Shown here in pieces: positions 1 to 8,124 of a stretch of DNA of 64,000 nt. The stretch lies in the NCBI RefSeq assembly GCF_003855495.1, contig NZ_CP034088.1:62001-126000 (forward strand), written 5' to 3'. A program made the translations under genes and the position numbers. Position 1 is the first letter of the stretch. Every line of letters begins with the position of its first letter. The stretch comes from Methylocystis rosea. GTDB lineage: Bacteria; Pseudomonadota; Alphaproteobacteria; Rhizobiales; Beijerinckiaceae. Below the pieces are notes generated by a model, which saw nothing but the letters and a program-made list of their open reading frames with translations, was not told where the DNA came from and made no database searches.

Positions 1-1044
1 CGCGCCGCCCCTGAAAAGAACCCCGTGCGGGACGATGACCGCGACACGGCCGCTCTGGCGTTTTGCGATCTCGATCATGTGGGTGATGAAGGCGTAATCG
101 CCTTTGGATTTGGGGGGAACGCCCCGCCAGAAGCGCTTGTATTGGTCGCTATCGGCCGATTCCGCGCCCCATTTGTCGAGGCTGAAGGGCGGATTGGCGA
201 CGACCACGTCGAAGCGCATGAGGTGATCGCCCTCCACAAGCGCGGGGCTGTTGAGGGTATCGCACCATTCGATCCGCGCGGCGTCCTTGGCGTGCAGGAA
301 CATATTCATGCGGGCGAGCGCCCATGTCGCGCCGTTCACTTCCTGGCCGTAGAGCGCGAAATTCTCGGAGCCGACTTCCTGCGCGGCCTGAATCAACAGC
401 GAGCCGGACCCGCAGGCCGGATCGCAGATGGTGTCGCCCGCTTTCGGAGCGGCGAGCTTGGCGAGCAAGGTCGAGACGGCGGAGGGCGTGTAGAACTCTC
501 CAGCCTTCTTTCCTGCGTCGGAGGCGAAGCGCGAAATCAGGTAAATGTAGCATTCGCCGATGATGTCTTCGGTGACGCGCGAGGGCCGCAGGTCGAGCGC
601 GGGTTTCGCGAAATCCTCCAGCATGTTCTTGAGCCGGCGGTTGCGGTCCTTTACCCGGCCAAGATTCGCTTCCGAATTGAAGTCGATATTGCGAAACACG
701 CCTTCGAGCTTCGCGCGATTGGCGTCTTCGATCTTCTCCAGCGCGGTATTGATCAGCTCGCCGATATTAGCTTCGTTGCGGCGCTCATAGAGGTCGTAAA
801 AGCTCGCGCCTTCGGGAAGGATAAAGCGTTCGCGCTCCAGCCGGCGCCGGATGCGCGCCTCGTCGCCCCCATATTGCTTGCGGTAGCTTTCGACGTGATC
901 GTTCCAGAGGTCCGAAATGTATTTCAGAAATAGCATCACAAGGATGTAATCCTTGTACTGCCCCGCATCGACGACGCCCCGGAAGGTGTCGCAGGCCGCC
1001 CATGCGGTCTGGTTGACTTGCTGTTGCGTGATCTGATCGTTCAT
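1..1044 (-). CDS. hsdM: HsdM, type I restriction-modification DNA methyltransferase, C-terminus cut by window
   Basis: Translating the minus strand from the ATG at 1044 gives an uninterrupted protein of at least 348 residues that runs off the left edge. It begins MNDQITQQQ and continues with an HsdM N-terminal helical domain (roughly residues 1-150). The SAM-binding motif I DPACGSGS lies near residue 207 and the N6-adenine catalytic motif NPPF near residue 283. The family methylates adenine as part of the HsdM2S complex and supports restriction when HsdR is present. The ATG overlaps the hsdS stop by 4 bp, so the two are translationally coupled. HsdR is not in the window; it may lie to the left. 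The order S then M is less usual than M then S. Confidence 0.93.
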   Translation of the reverse strand, partial: MNDQITQQQVNQTAWAACDTFRGVVDAGQYKDYILVMLFLKYISDLWNDHVESYRKQYGGDEARIRRRLERERFILPEGASFYDLYERRNEANIGELINTALEKIEDANRAKLEGVFRNIDFNSEANLGRVKDRNRRLKNMLEDFAKPALDLRPSRVTEDIIGECYIYLISRFASDAGKKAGEFYTPSAVSTLLAKLAAPKAGDTICDPACGSGSLLIQAAQEVGSENFALYGQEVNGATWALARMNMFLHAKDAARIEWCDTLNSPALVEGDHLMRFDVVVANPPFSLDKWGAESADSDQYKRFWRGVPPKSKGDYAFITHMIEIAKRQSGRVAVIVPHGVLFRGGA

Positions 1045-1682
1045 CGGGCGTTCCTTTCAATATTGGACTGGCCGGCGCGGTGCGCGCAGGCTGAAAGCAC
1101 GAGATTGGTGAGGGCGCGACGCTTCTCGGCGAGCGCGAGCAGAAGGCGGCGCTCCCGCGCGGCAAGGCGGTCGATGGCCATCATGCGCCGCTGCGTTTCA
1201 AGGTCGGGGACTGCGATATGCAGGGCGTCGAGGCCGGCCTTGGGCACCATGCGAATGCCAGTGCCGCAAGCGATCGCATCGATTTGCCGCTGGGCTTCGG
1301 GCTGATTGAGGGACCAGGCCAAATAATCAGCCGTGATGACCCCTGGATTCGGCCGCAGGACGAATAGCGGTGAAATGGCTATCGCCGGCTCAGCGAACCC
1401 AGTTTCAAGGGCAATCGCAATGTTGCGATCCCCGCGAGAGCGAAAAACAACATCCCCGGCGGCGACGAGATAGCGGTCGGCAGGATCACTGATTGTGACC
1501 CGCTCCAGTTTCTCGATGTCGATCTCGCCCTCGGCACCGATGTCTCGCAACTGAACCACGCGAACACCCTCGGGCGCTGGCTCAAGCCGGGCGCGAGCGG
1601 TGTAGCCGGTCTGTATCTCGCAACACTCAGCGAGTGGGGCTGTCGATAGGGTTTTTTCTGCTGTATCCATGCTACAGCGCAT
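1041..1682 (-). CDS. hsdS: HsdS-like specificity subunit, half-size (single target-recognition domain)
   Basis: This 213-residue protein has one type I S-subunit repeat: an N-terminal part with VVQLRDIG, a middle with AGDVVFRSRGDRN and a C-terminal helix with LETQRRMMAIDRLAARER. Full HsdS proteins are about 400 residues with two target-recognition domains, so this is half-size. Half-size S proteins are known to dimerise and read symmetric sites. It directly precedes hsdM with a 4-bp overlap. Two starts are possible: ATG at 1682 or ATG at 1670 (MDTAEKT). The second lies inside a palindrome next to a candidate promoter and would give a nearly leaderless message. A truncated two-domain S gene is the alternative, but the ORF is intact and coupled to hsdM. 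Confidence 0.82.
   Translation of the reverse strand: MRCSMDTAEKTLSTAPLAECCEIQTGYTARARLEPAPEGVRVVQLRDIGAEGEIDIEKLERVTISDPADRYLVAAGDVVFRSRGDRNIAIALETGFAEPAIAISPLFVLRPNPGVITADYLAWSLNQPEAQRQIDAIACGTGIRMVPKAGLDALHIAVPDLETQRRMMAIDRLAARERRLLLALAEKRRALTNLVLSACAHRAGQSNIERNAR
1660..1678 (-). promoter_or_regulatory. Palindromic operator overlapping the hsdS start
   Basis: The sequence has the form GCTGTA-N7-TACAGC. It contains the alternative hsdS start codon at 1670-1668. A second element of the same format lies 58 bp upstream (1718-1736). A bound repressor here would block both transcription start and translation start. The binding protein is not identified. Confidence 0.65.
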
Positions 1683-1717
1683 AAACCGAGCGAGCCTGGG
1701 CCGTCAACAGACTTTTT

Positions 1718-1736
1718 GCTGTATACGAGTTACAGC
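1718..1736 (-). promoter_or_regulatory. Second GCTGTA-N7-TACAGC operator upstream of hsdS
   Basis: The arms and spacing are the same as in the element at 1660-1678, while the 7-bp centre differs. Between the two lies a candidate promoter on the minus strand: TTGACG at 1707-1702 and TTTATG at 1685-1680, 16 bp apart. Paired operators flanking a promoter are typical of autoregulated or cluster-controlled R-M genes. Confidence 0.6.
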
Positions 1737-1845
1737 ATTTTTTATTGCCGGCTCGGTGGCCGCCTCGTAAGCCCCGGGTTCCGTCTCTGCCTCACGGCCT
1801 CACGGCACGGCGGCCGGGGTAAATTTTTGTGGCGCCGCTCCTCCC

Positions 1846-2013
1846 TCAGTACTCGCTGGGGAGGAGGATGACGCCTCCGGTCTCATAGAAGCGGATGCCC
1901 GGCTCAGGGAAGTCGGTGAAGGCGATGCGCTTGCGGTAGACGCTGCGCCCGTCGCCGTCCTCGCAGACAAGCTCGGCGGTGACGCCCGTATCGCACAAAC
2001 TATCGACTCTCAC
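1846..2013 (-). CDS. Small hypothetical protein downstream of the relaxase gene
   Basis: A GTG start at 2013 opens a 55-residue frame beginning VRVDSLCDTG, with DGRSVYRKRI in the middle and ending GGVILLPSEY. It overlaps the end of traI by 14 bp, which suggests co-translation with it. Composition and codon use look like a real protein rather than a shadow frame, but I do not recognise the family. It would be the last gene of the mobC-traI operon. Confidence 0.45.
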   Translation of the reverse strand: MRVDSLCDTGVTAELVCEDGDGRSVYRKRIAFTDFPEPGIRFYETGGVILLPSEY

Positions 2014-4966
2014 CTTCGCCTTCCGGCCGCCGAGGCTGCGCCAGCTCGCGATTGATGCGCGCCGCGTTCTCTTGGTCGACGCGCCGCTGTTCTTCGTCCT
2101 GTTTCAGCACGCGCGACTGCTGCTCGCGAAGGTTCTGCATCTGCTCGCTCTGGCGGGGATCGGCGGGCATTTCGCGGCGGTTGTTGTCCTCCATGGATCG
2201 ATCGGCTTCGCGCGCGCTCGCGGCCTCGGCGTGCGCGCGATAGGGCCTCTGCTCGTTCGTTTGCGCGTCATGGGCTTCTTTCGCTTCCCTGGCGCGGTAA
2301 GCCTGTTCCGTTTCGCGCGCCGCTTCGCGATCTACCCGCCCCCGAATCTCCTGTAGACGAATATCGCGCTCGGCCGCCGTCGAGGTGGGACCTTCGGCGC
2401 GGGCAGGCTCGTCTCGTTTGTCTCGCCGCTCCATCGGCGCGGCCTCGTGCCTTTCATCGGGCTGCGCCTGGCCTTCGGCAATCCGCGCGCGGTTTATTTC
2501 GATCTCGGCGCGCAGTTCGCGAATGCGATCCTGCATCTCGGGATTTGTGACTTTATAGCCATGCTCGGCGGCGAGCCGCGCAACAGTCTCCTTATAAGCG
2601 TCGCTCCCGGTGATGTTGAGCGTTTCCCACTTTTCGGACGCCACTTTGAGCGCGGCGTTGACGGAATCCGCGTTATTCCAGTCGCGAATATCGAGCTGCT
2701 TCCCATTGTCGACAAAGGCAAGGGTTTGCAGCGCGCCGGTCTCATCGTGTCGGTGGTAATGGATCTCGTCGCCCTTACGCTCGAACGTGATAATCGGCCC
2801 GAGGTCACGCGCGGGCTCCGGCTTCACGTAGCGGTCGCTCTGCACATCCGCCTTTTGCTGTTCGAGATTGGTTTGCGCGGCGATGGCTTCGTCGGCCTTG
2901 TCGAGCAGCCGACGCGACTGTTCGGCGAATTGCGCGCGCGCCTCATCGTCGGGAAGCGCCTTGTCGATTTTCGTAATCGTATCGGCCATGCCGTCGCGCG
3001 CGGCGATCATCGTTTCGGTTGTTCGCATGGGGCCTTTCTCCTCTGTGTCGGTCAACGGCGCGCGACCGCTTAGAGCGCTCTCGACGCGGTGCTGAAAATG
3101 CGCGATAGCGGCGCTCGGCGCGCTGTCCAATGGTTGGGTTAGAGCGCTGATGGCGCGGGGCACGACAAAAACCTTGCCGGGCTGCGTTCGCGAGGATTTC
3201 AGCTCGGTTACTCGAGCGGCCGGCACGTCCACATAAATTATCCGCGCGGCGACACCTGGCTTCGCATAAGCCGCAGCCGTCTCCATATCGGCGGCAAACA
3301 GCGCGCCGCGTCGATCGCCGCCGCTGTCGAGACGATAAAGGCGCACGGCGCCCGGCGCTGGCGGCGGCGATCGAGGCGGCGACAGGGCGGCGACGTTCCG
3401 CCATTGGCGGGCGGCATCCTGCGCGCGCCGCCGGCCTTCCTCGCGCGTCGGTCTGTGAATTTCACGGTTCTTCACACGCTCGACGCGCCGGCGAACAGTC
3501 GCCGGCGCAATCCCGCGCTCCATCATCTTCACGTCTTTGAGCTTGTAGGCTGGCGCGTGCGCCTGGTCGAACCGCCGGACATTCTCCATGGCGATCCCGC
3601 GGGCGCGGGCTTCGGCCGCGAGCGTGTCGCGCCAGCGCGCAAAATCCTGAATTTTTGGGTCGAGCCGCTTGCCGTCGTCCCGGACAAGTCGAACCGCCGC
3701 ATGCACATGAATATGCTCTCGGTTCGTATGCATCACGAAAACATACTCATGTCCGGCAAACGCGCGCGCCAGGGTCGCCCGCGCGGCGTCCATAAACGCC
3801 GCTTTGTCCGTGCCGGGCTTGGCGCTCAAAATGACATGCGCAAAGTCGCGCGGCGCGCTCGATCGCATATGCGGCCGCCAGGATTTGGCGATTTCCAGGC
3901 TGACATTGGCCTCACGCGACGCGGCGCGCGGTGGGCGGTTCGGCAGCTCGCGCGCGAGGCGCTCGGCTTCATCTTTGAGCACACGGCCGTCCGGCCCAAA
4001 TACCTCGATCTCACCGCCGCGGGTAAGTCGAGCCAGCGCCGTCGTGGCGCCCTCGACCCCATGCGCCCATTTCGGGTCGGTAAATTCGGCGTCCCGGCCG
4101 AATGCGCCCTCCAACCGATCGCGCAAACCGTCAATCGACCGCTGATTGTCGTAGATCCGGTGAAGCCGGCCGCCCGCATTGCGCTCGCGACTCGCGGCCG
4201 TCATGACGATGTCGACGCGGCTATGCGCGCCATGCTGCGAAAGCCGCCATGCATAGTGATGGCCGCGAAGAGCCTCCGTAAGCGCGTCTTGCGCCTGCGT
4301 TGCCTCCAGCCTGCGGTCGAACCGCATTGCGAACTGCAGCACGTCGTTGGACGGCGCGCGGCCATCTTCGGCGCGCCACGTGGCGGCGAAGTCGGCGACG
4401 GAGCGCTGCCCGGTGATCATCAACCCATCATGGCGCTCCAGCGTCAGTTCGCCCTTGTCGCTCTGATAGTTCAGAAGCGATTTCGCCCGTGCCGCGCCAG
4501 AACCGAAACTCGCGATCTTGACGACCGCCGCCTGCGAGCCGGCCGCAAGATTAGCCTTCGCGATCAAGGCGGACCGCACGGATGCGATCGCTGCGCCCGT
4601 CGCCGGCGCGCGGCCGCCCAGTGCCGGCGATGAGGGTCGCGCCGTTTGCGCAACCGCGGCGGGCGCACGCGCCGAGACGTCGGTCTGCGAAACGCTGCCC
4701 TTCGCTGCGACCGCGCGCTTCACGCGCAATTCATCGTCGGCCCGGGACTTCTCGCCTGGCGCCGGCGCGCGCGGCCCTGTGTCCGGCCGCTCGTCGTGTC
4801 GGGGCCGGGGCGCCGCGCGCGAGCTGTTGGCTGTTTGCGCGCGGTAACGCTCAGCCGATTGCACCGCAGCCGCAAGATCGTCCAGCGCCGCCCGATTCTT
4901 CGCCGCAAGACGACGCTGCAAGCCTTCCGTCAGAATCGAAAGATCAAGCGCCGCGAGAGTCGTCAT
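2000..4966 (-). CDS. traI: TraI/VirD2-type relaxase with C-terminal LPD7 domain
   Basis: This relaxase would nick oriT and pilot the transferred strand. The ATG at 4966 was chosen because it overlaps the mobC stop by 4 bp, giving 988 residues; an upstream in-frame ATG at 5077 lies inside mobC. A two-part relaxase region spans roughly residues 120-450 and contains the metal-binding His cluster HTNREHIHVHAAV near residue 410. A basic linker with KMMERGIAPATVRRRVERV follows. The stretch near residues 720-820 (ITFERKGDEIHYHRH, then IRDWNNADSVNAALKVAS) matches the large polyvalent protein domain LPD7. The C-terminus is a charged, Arg/Glu/Gln-rich helical tail. The oriT at 5452-5480 is the expected substrate. 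The LPD7 tail goes beyond the RP4 TraI plan and may protect or process the incoming strand. Confidence 0.85.
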   Translation of the reverse strand: MTTLAALDLSILTEGLQRRLAAKNRAALDDLAAAVQSAERYRAQTANSSRAAPRPRHDERPDTGPRAPAPGEKSRADDELRVKRAVAAKGSVSQTDVSARAPAAVAQTARPSSPALGGRAPATGAAIASVRSALIAKANLAAGSQAAVVKIASFGSGAARAKSLLNYQSDKGELTLERHDGLMITGQRSVADFAATWRAEDGRAPSNDVLQFAMRFDRRLEATQAQDALTEALRGHHYAWRLSQHGAHSRVDIVMTAASRERNAGGRLHRIYDNQRSIDGLRDRLEGAFGRDAEFTDPKWAHGVEGATTALARLTRGGEIEVFGPDGRVLKDEAERLARELPNRPPRAASREANVSLEIAKSWRPHMRSSAPRDFAHVILSAKPGTDKAAFMDAARATLARAFAGHEYVFVMHTNREHIHVHAAVRLVRDDGKRLDPKIQDFARWRDTLAAEARARGIAMENVRRFDQAHAPAYKLKDVKMMERGIAPATVRRRVERVKNREIHRPTREEGRRRAQDAARQWRNVAALSPPRSPPPAPGAVRLYRLDSGGDRRGALFAADMETAAAYAKPGVAARIIYVDVPAARVTELKSSRTQPGKVFVVPRAISALTQPLDSAPSAAIAHFQHRVESALSGRAPLTDTEEKGPMRTTETMIAARDGMADTITKIDKALPDDEARAQFAEQSRRLLDKADEAIAAQTNLEQQKADVQSDRYVKPEPARDLGPIITFERKGDEIHYHRHDETGALQTLAFVDNGKQLDIRDWNNADSVNAALKVASEKWETLNITGSDAYKETVARLAAEHGYKVTNPEMQDRIRELRAEIEINRARIAEGQAQPDERHEAAPMERRDKRDEPARAEGPTSTAAERDIRLQEIRGRVDREAARETEQAYRAREAKEAHDAQTNEQRPYRAHAEAASAREADRSMEDNNRREMPADPRQSEQMQNLREQQSRVLKQDEEQRRVDQENAARINRELAQPRRPEGEGESR

Positions 4967-5370
4967 GAGGCGCAGTCCTTCTCGATCGCCGTCTCGGCGC
5001 GTCTCCGCGCTCGATACGTCAATGACGCGTAGAGCGCGTCGAGCGTCCGCATGATCCCATGCGCTTCGATAAGCCACGCGCGCACATTCTCTCCCGGGAA
5101 AGCGTTGCCCGCGTTCATATGATGAACGGCTTGATTGAGATTAACGCCGATCGCGCGCAGCTGTCGCGTCAATTCGACGACTTCGACGCGTCCTTCGCCG
5201 TCAAACGTCGGCCCCATGTCGCTGGCCGCGCGAACCATGCGACGCAGCGCTTCTGTTGTCGTCAGATTCCTCGCTTCGCAGAATGACAGAAACGCCGCCG
5301 CCTCCGTCTCATCGACGCGGAAACCGATAAATCGCGTCTTGCGCCGATCGTAATGTCGCTTGTCCGCCAT
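4963..5370 (-). CDS. mobC: MobC/TraJ-type mobilisation accessory protein
   Basis: The protein (135 residues from the ATG at 5370) has an N-terminal ribbon-helix-helix-like segment, RFIGFRVDETEAAAFLSF, and the MobC signature LTRQLRAIGVNLNQAVHHMN. MobC proteins bind next to nic and help the relaxase open oriT. The ATG at 5370 (MADKRHYDRR) is preferred to the upstream ATG at 5448 because AAGGA precedes it and the extra N-terminus looks non-coding. It overlaps traI by 4 bp and is transcribed away from oriT, matching the place of traJ in the RP4 relaxase operon. Confidence 0.85.
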   Translation of the reverse strand: MADKRHYDRRKTRFIGFRVDETEAAAFLSFCEARNLTTTEALRRMVRAASDMGPTFDGEGRVEVVELTRQLRAIGVNLNQAVHHMNAGNAFPGENVRAWLIEAHGIMRTLDALYASLTYRARRRAETAIEKDCAS

Positions 5371-5451
5371 TCGTCGATCGTCCTTAGCGTCCGGTTTGCC
5401 TTTGGCAAACTGCCGGACGCGAACATGGCCGGCGCGGCGAGCGCACATACA

Positions 5452-5480
5452 GATTTTGTTTCACAAAATCCCTATCCTGC
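5452..5480 (+). other. Origin of transfer (oriT): inverted repeat plus RP4-type nic core
   Basis: A perfect 8-bp inverted repeat (GATTTTGT, loop TTC, ACAAAATC at 5452-5470) is followed two bases later by TATCCTGC at 5473-5480. The core YATCCTG|Y is the known nic consensus of the RP4/Ti-type (MOBP) relaxases, which places the nick between 5479 and 5480 on the plus strand. The site lies between the divergent mobC-traI and traK-traL-traM-like operons, exactly where RP4 keeps its oriT. Confidence 0.85.
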
Positions 5481-5765
5481 CACTCATCACCACTCTTCGC
5501 TTTGTATACGGCAAAACCCTCATTTTCTCAACGTTTTTCGAGGCTTTGTGCGGTTTTCAAAGCAGTCTCGGAACACTCTCAGCGCACTATCAAGAGAGTC
5601 TCACGAGGCTCTTAGATCAACATCGAAAGCGTCTCACACACAGAGACCCAGCGGACTCGCATAAAATTCTCACCGTCGCATCAGGCGCATATTAGCTCGA
5701 TCTCCAAGATGCTCTCGCATCGTTGTCATAAAGGTCTTGCGTAAGGAAGGGAGTGGGTCTAAATA

Positions 5766-5785
5766 GTTGCCATTTTATTAGAGGC
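5766..5785 (+). promoter_or_regulatory. 20-bp element shared with the ssb2 upstream region
   Basis: The 20 bases just before the traK-like start, with core ATTTTATTAGA, match 17 of 20 positions of 15073-15092 upstream of the second ssb. The GAGG within it also serves as ribosome binding site of the traK-like gene. A shared operator for transfer genes is inferred. Confidence 0.4.
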
Positions 5786-5789
5786 TCGC

Positions 5790-6188
5790 ATGAAGCTCAC
5801 CGGTGAGGACCTGCAGCGTCTGAAGGAGGGGATTAACGCGCTGAAGCCGAACCGTCGGCTCACGCTGCGCGAACAAATTGGCGCGATCTATGGGCCTTTG
5901 ATGAAGGCGAAAGGCCGCGGACTGACGAATGCTCAACTTCTCGATTACCTCAGAGAGCAGGGCATTATGATTTCGGCTCCCTCGCTATTTCGGGTGCTGA
6001 GACAGCTTGCCGAACAAAAGGCCCGGCGCGGCTCTAAGCGGGGAAGCCATCCCTTCCGCGCGAATGGGAAAATGCGGGTGCCTACGTCATCGGAAATTAC
6101 AAGGCCCGTATCCACCGGGACCATCGAGTCTGAACCTGTGCCGCGCGCGTCGTCCTTCCGCGTGCGTCGCGACCGCGATGAAATCTAG
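5790..6188 (+). CDS. TraK-like oriT-associated DNA-binding protein
   Basis: The 132-residue protein has a predicted helix-turn-helix in LTNAQLLDYLREQGIMISAP followed by SLFRVLRQL, and a basic, Pro/Ser-rich tail. It opens a three-gene operon with a ParA-like ATPase and a C-terminally anchored protein, mirroring traK-traL-traM of RP4; in RP4, TraK binds oriT. The assignment rests on position and the small HTH fold, not on recognised sequence identity. GAGG lies six bases before the ATG. Confidence 0.6.
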   Translation: MKLTGEDLQRLKEGINALKPNRRLTLREQIGAIYGPLMKAKGRGLTNAQLLDYLREQGIMISAPSLFRVLRQLAEQKARRGSKRGSHPFRANGKMRVPTSSEITRPVSTGTIESEPVPRASSFRVRRDRDEI

Positions 6189-6199
6189 GAGATCGGCGA

Positions 6200-6886
6200 A
6201 TGGATAAGGCGATTTACATGATCGGCGGCAGCAAGGGCGGTGTCGGCAAGTCCATGGTGACAATGGCGCTCATCCATTTTCTCACGGCGCGCGGCGAGGC
6301 GGTTGTCGTGGTCGATGCCGACACGTCAAATCCTGACGTCATGCAGAACTATGAGAAAGAGATCCCGTGCGAGGGTGTCAATCTGGACGATGCCGACGGC
6401 TGGATTCGGCTCGTCAATCTCTGTGACGAAAACGCGGACAAGACCGTTATCGTCAATACGGCGGCGCGCAACAACCAGGGGGTAGGGGCCTACGGCGTCA
6501 CGCTGAGCGGCACCCTCGATGAACTGAAGCGGCGCCTGGTGACCTTGTGGGTCGTCAATCGTCAACGGGACTCCTTGGAGCTATTGCAGGATTTTCTCGA
6601 AGCGATCCCCAATTCGACCGTTCACGTCGTCAAGAACGGCTACTTCGGCGCGGATGAGAAGTTCGAGCTCTATAACGGCTCGAAGACGCGCAAAGCGATC
6701 GAGGGGAGGGGCGGCAAGAGCATCCTCTTTCCAGATATGGCGGACCGTGTGAGCGATGACCTCTACAGCAAGCGCCTCAGCATTCGAAAGGCGCTCGCCG
6801 ATATGCCGATCGGCAATCGCGCCGAATTGAAACGTTGGCTCGCGCAGGTCGATGGCGTCTTTTCGGCGGTCGTGCCGAATGGCTGA
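6200..6886 (+). CDS. traL: TraL-like ParA/MinD-family ATPase
   Basis: The 228-residue protein has a deviant Walker A, GGSKGGVGKSM, at residues 8-18 and VVVVDADTSNPDV as the next ParA-type motif. RP4 TraL has the same architecture and the same place between traK and traM. Family members are cytoplasmic ATPases thought to position the plasmid or transfer complex. It lies 11 bp behind the traK-like gene and overlaps the next gene by 8 bp. A plasmid-partition ParA is less likely because no ParB or centromere-like repeats follow. Confidence 0.75.
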   Translation: MDKAIYMIGGSKGGVGKSMVTMALIHFLTARGEAVVVVDADTSNPDVMQNYEKEIPCEGVNLDDADGWIRLVNLCDENADKTVIVNTAARNNQGVGAYGVTLSGTLDELKRRLVTLWVVNRQRDSLELLQDFLEAIPNSTVHVVKNGYFGADEKFELYNGSKTRKAIEGRGGKSILFPDMADRVSDDLYSKRLSIRKALADMPIGNRAELKRWLAQVDGVFSAVVPNG

Positions 6887-7307
6887 TGGCATGGAAGCCC
6901 ACGACGCGACCGGCTTTGAAAAGCTGATCGGCCGGACGGCGACGGAAACAGAACGCCGACAGCTTCGTCGTGTGAAGGAAGTTCTCGGGCTTCGCGACAA
7001 TGACGCGCTGTGGCTCGTCATCTTCGCGCTTCAATATTACGACAGCCTCTATCGCCAGTTCCCGAAGGCGATTGCCACCGAGGCGGCGGCCATCATGACG
7101 CGCACGCGCGAGACGGCGGACGCGCAAATGCGCGCCGGGGTCGAACAGGCCAAGGCCGACCTCGCCCGCGCCGTCGCGCTCGCGGCGCAAGACGTCGCGC
7201 GAGACGTGGCGCGACGGCAGGCGACGCAGTGGCTCGCCTATGGGATGGCGGTTGGCGCGGCCCTCGTCGTCACCGGAATCGCGATTGGGCGCGCGCTGGC
7301 GCCGTAA
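6879..7307 (+). CDS. TraM-like membrane-anchored transfer protein
   Basis: The ATG at 6879 overlaps the traL stop; the longer frame beginning at 6852 lies inside traL. The 142-residue protein is helical and Ala/Arg/Glu-rich (AATEAAAIMTRTRETADAQM-type composition). It ends in a single hydrophobic segment, YGMAVGAALVVTGIAIG. A tail-anchored coiled-coil protein in third place after a ParA-like ATPase matches traM of RP4. The precise role is not known. Confidence 0.6.
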   Translation: MADGMEAHDATGFEKLIGRTATETERRQLRRVKEVLGLRDNDALWLVIFALQYYDSLYRQFPKAIATEAAAIMTRTRETADAQMRAGVEQAKADLARAVALAAQDVARDVARRQATQWLAYGMAVGAALVVTGIAIGRALAP

Positions 7308-7392
7308 GAGGCGCCCCGGCTGTCATCGACAACGGGTTGCAGGGATGCGAACTCGACAGGGATGATGACCGAGGCCAGTCCGTACACCGTCG

Positions 7393-8124
7393 CTATTTTC
7401 CCGCCGCCGGCCTCCAGCCTGCCGCTGTCGCTTCCGCCACGGAGCAGAACATACGTTCTTCGGCGCCCGTGATGGTGACGCGGGCGTAGTCGCGACTGCC
7501 GGGTACGTGGAAGATTTTCTTGCCCTTGCGGTTGACGTTGCCCTTGATGGCGCAGTCCTTGGACGGCGTCGGCGCGTCCTTTGACGCCGGCTCGGCGTAA
7601 GCGGCAGAGTTGGGAAGCGGCCGGGAAACATTCCATAGCTGCTGGAAGCGCGCCTCGAAGGACTTCGCCGCAGACGGGTCGTGTAGAACGACGAGATCAT
7701 TATCCTGCTGCCTGAGCCCGGAGGCCGACAGGTTGGCCGATCCCGACCGAAGAAGGCGCCCATCGACGGCATAGGACTTCAGGTGCATGTATGCGCCCGC
7801 CGGTTTCATCCGGACATCGTCGGCAATGGAGCGAAGCCGGTCGAGCGCGTGCTGCTGGCCTGGGTCTAGGACGATGCGGAGGGCGACCCCGCGCCGGCGC
7901 GCCTCGATCAACGCGTCGACGACGGCCCAGTCCGTGAGCGAGTAGACCGCCATGTCGATCTTCGCGCGCGCCAAGCGGATCAGGTCGACGTCGATGCGCT
8001 CAAGGTTTTCATCAGGCGCGTAGTGGATTTCCACATCGCCGGCGCGCACGGGCAAGAAGCCGATGCCGCAGAGGAGGGAAGCGCCAACAACGATCCGAAA
8101 CCAGCGCCGGTGGATCACTGCCAC
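7393..8124 (-). CDS. Phospholipase D-superfamily nuclease (Nuc-like) with C-terminal sunset-type domain
   Basis: The 243-residue protein starts with a signal peptide (hydrophobic VVGASLLCGIGFLPVRAG). It carries one HKD motif, HLKSYAVDGRLLRSGSANLS, with the pattern HxKx4Dx6GSxN of Nuc-type endonucleases. After a Pro/Ser-rich linker, the segment CAIKGNVNRKGKKIFHVPGS resembles the small sunset domain found behind some secreted nucleases. Nuc proteins are periplasmic, act as dimers and are common on conjugative plasmids. Its start overlaps the small upstream membrane-protein gene by 10 bp. It converges on traM. Confidence 0.82.
   Translation of the reverse strand: MAVIHRRWFRIVVGASLLCGIGFLPVRAGDVEIHYAPDENLERIDVDLIRLARAKIDMAVYSLTDWAVVDALIEARRRGVALRIVLDPGQQHALDRLRSIADDVRMKPAGAYMHLKSYAVDGRLLRSGSANLSASGLRQQDNDLVVLHDPSAAKSFEARFQQLWNVSRPLPNSAAYAEPASKDAPTPSKDCAIKGNVNRKGKKIFHVPGSRDYARVTITGAEERMFCSVAEATAAGWRPAAGK

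Larger units (their letters stand above)
5371..5789. other. oriT intergenic region
   Basis: Apart from the nic region, this stretch is less GC-rich than its surroundings and has T-runs and GAGTCTC/GAGACTC-like half sites around 5596-5610, which could be accessory oriT protein sites. Reading frames here appear in several phases and none resembles a protein. It should also carry the promoters of both flanking operons. Confidence 0.6.

Noticed and set aside
3404..4633. 409-codon open frame opposite traI
   Set aside because: Shadow of the GC-rich relaxase gene; no family features, and traI has clear motifs on the other strand.
5353..5695. Two overlapping plus-strand frames across oriT
   Set aside because: They cover the nic region and the mobC start and have no recognisable domains.
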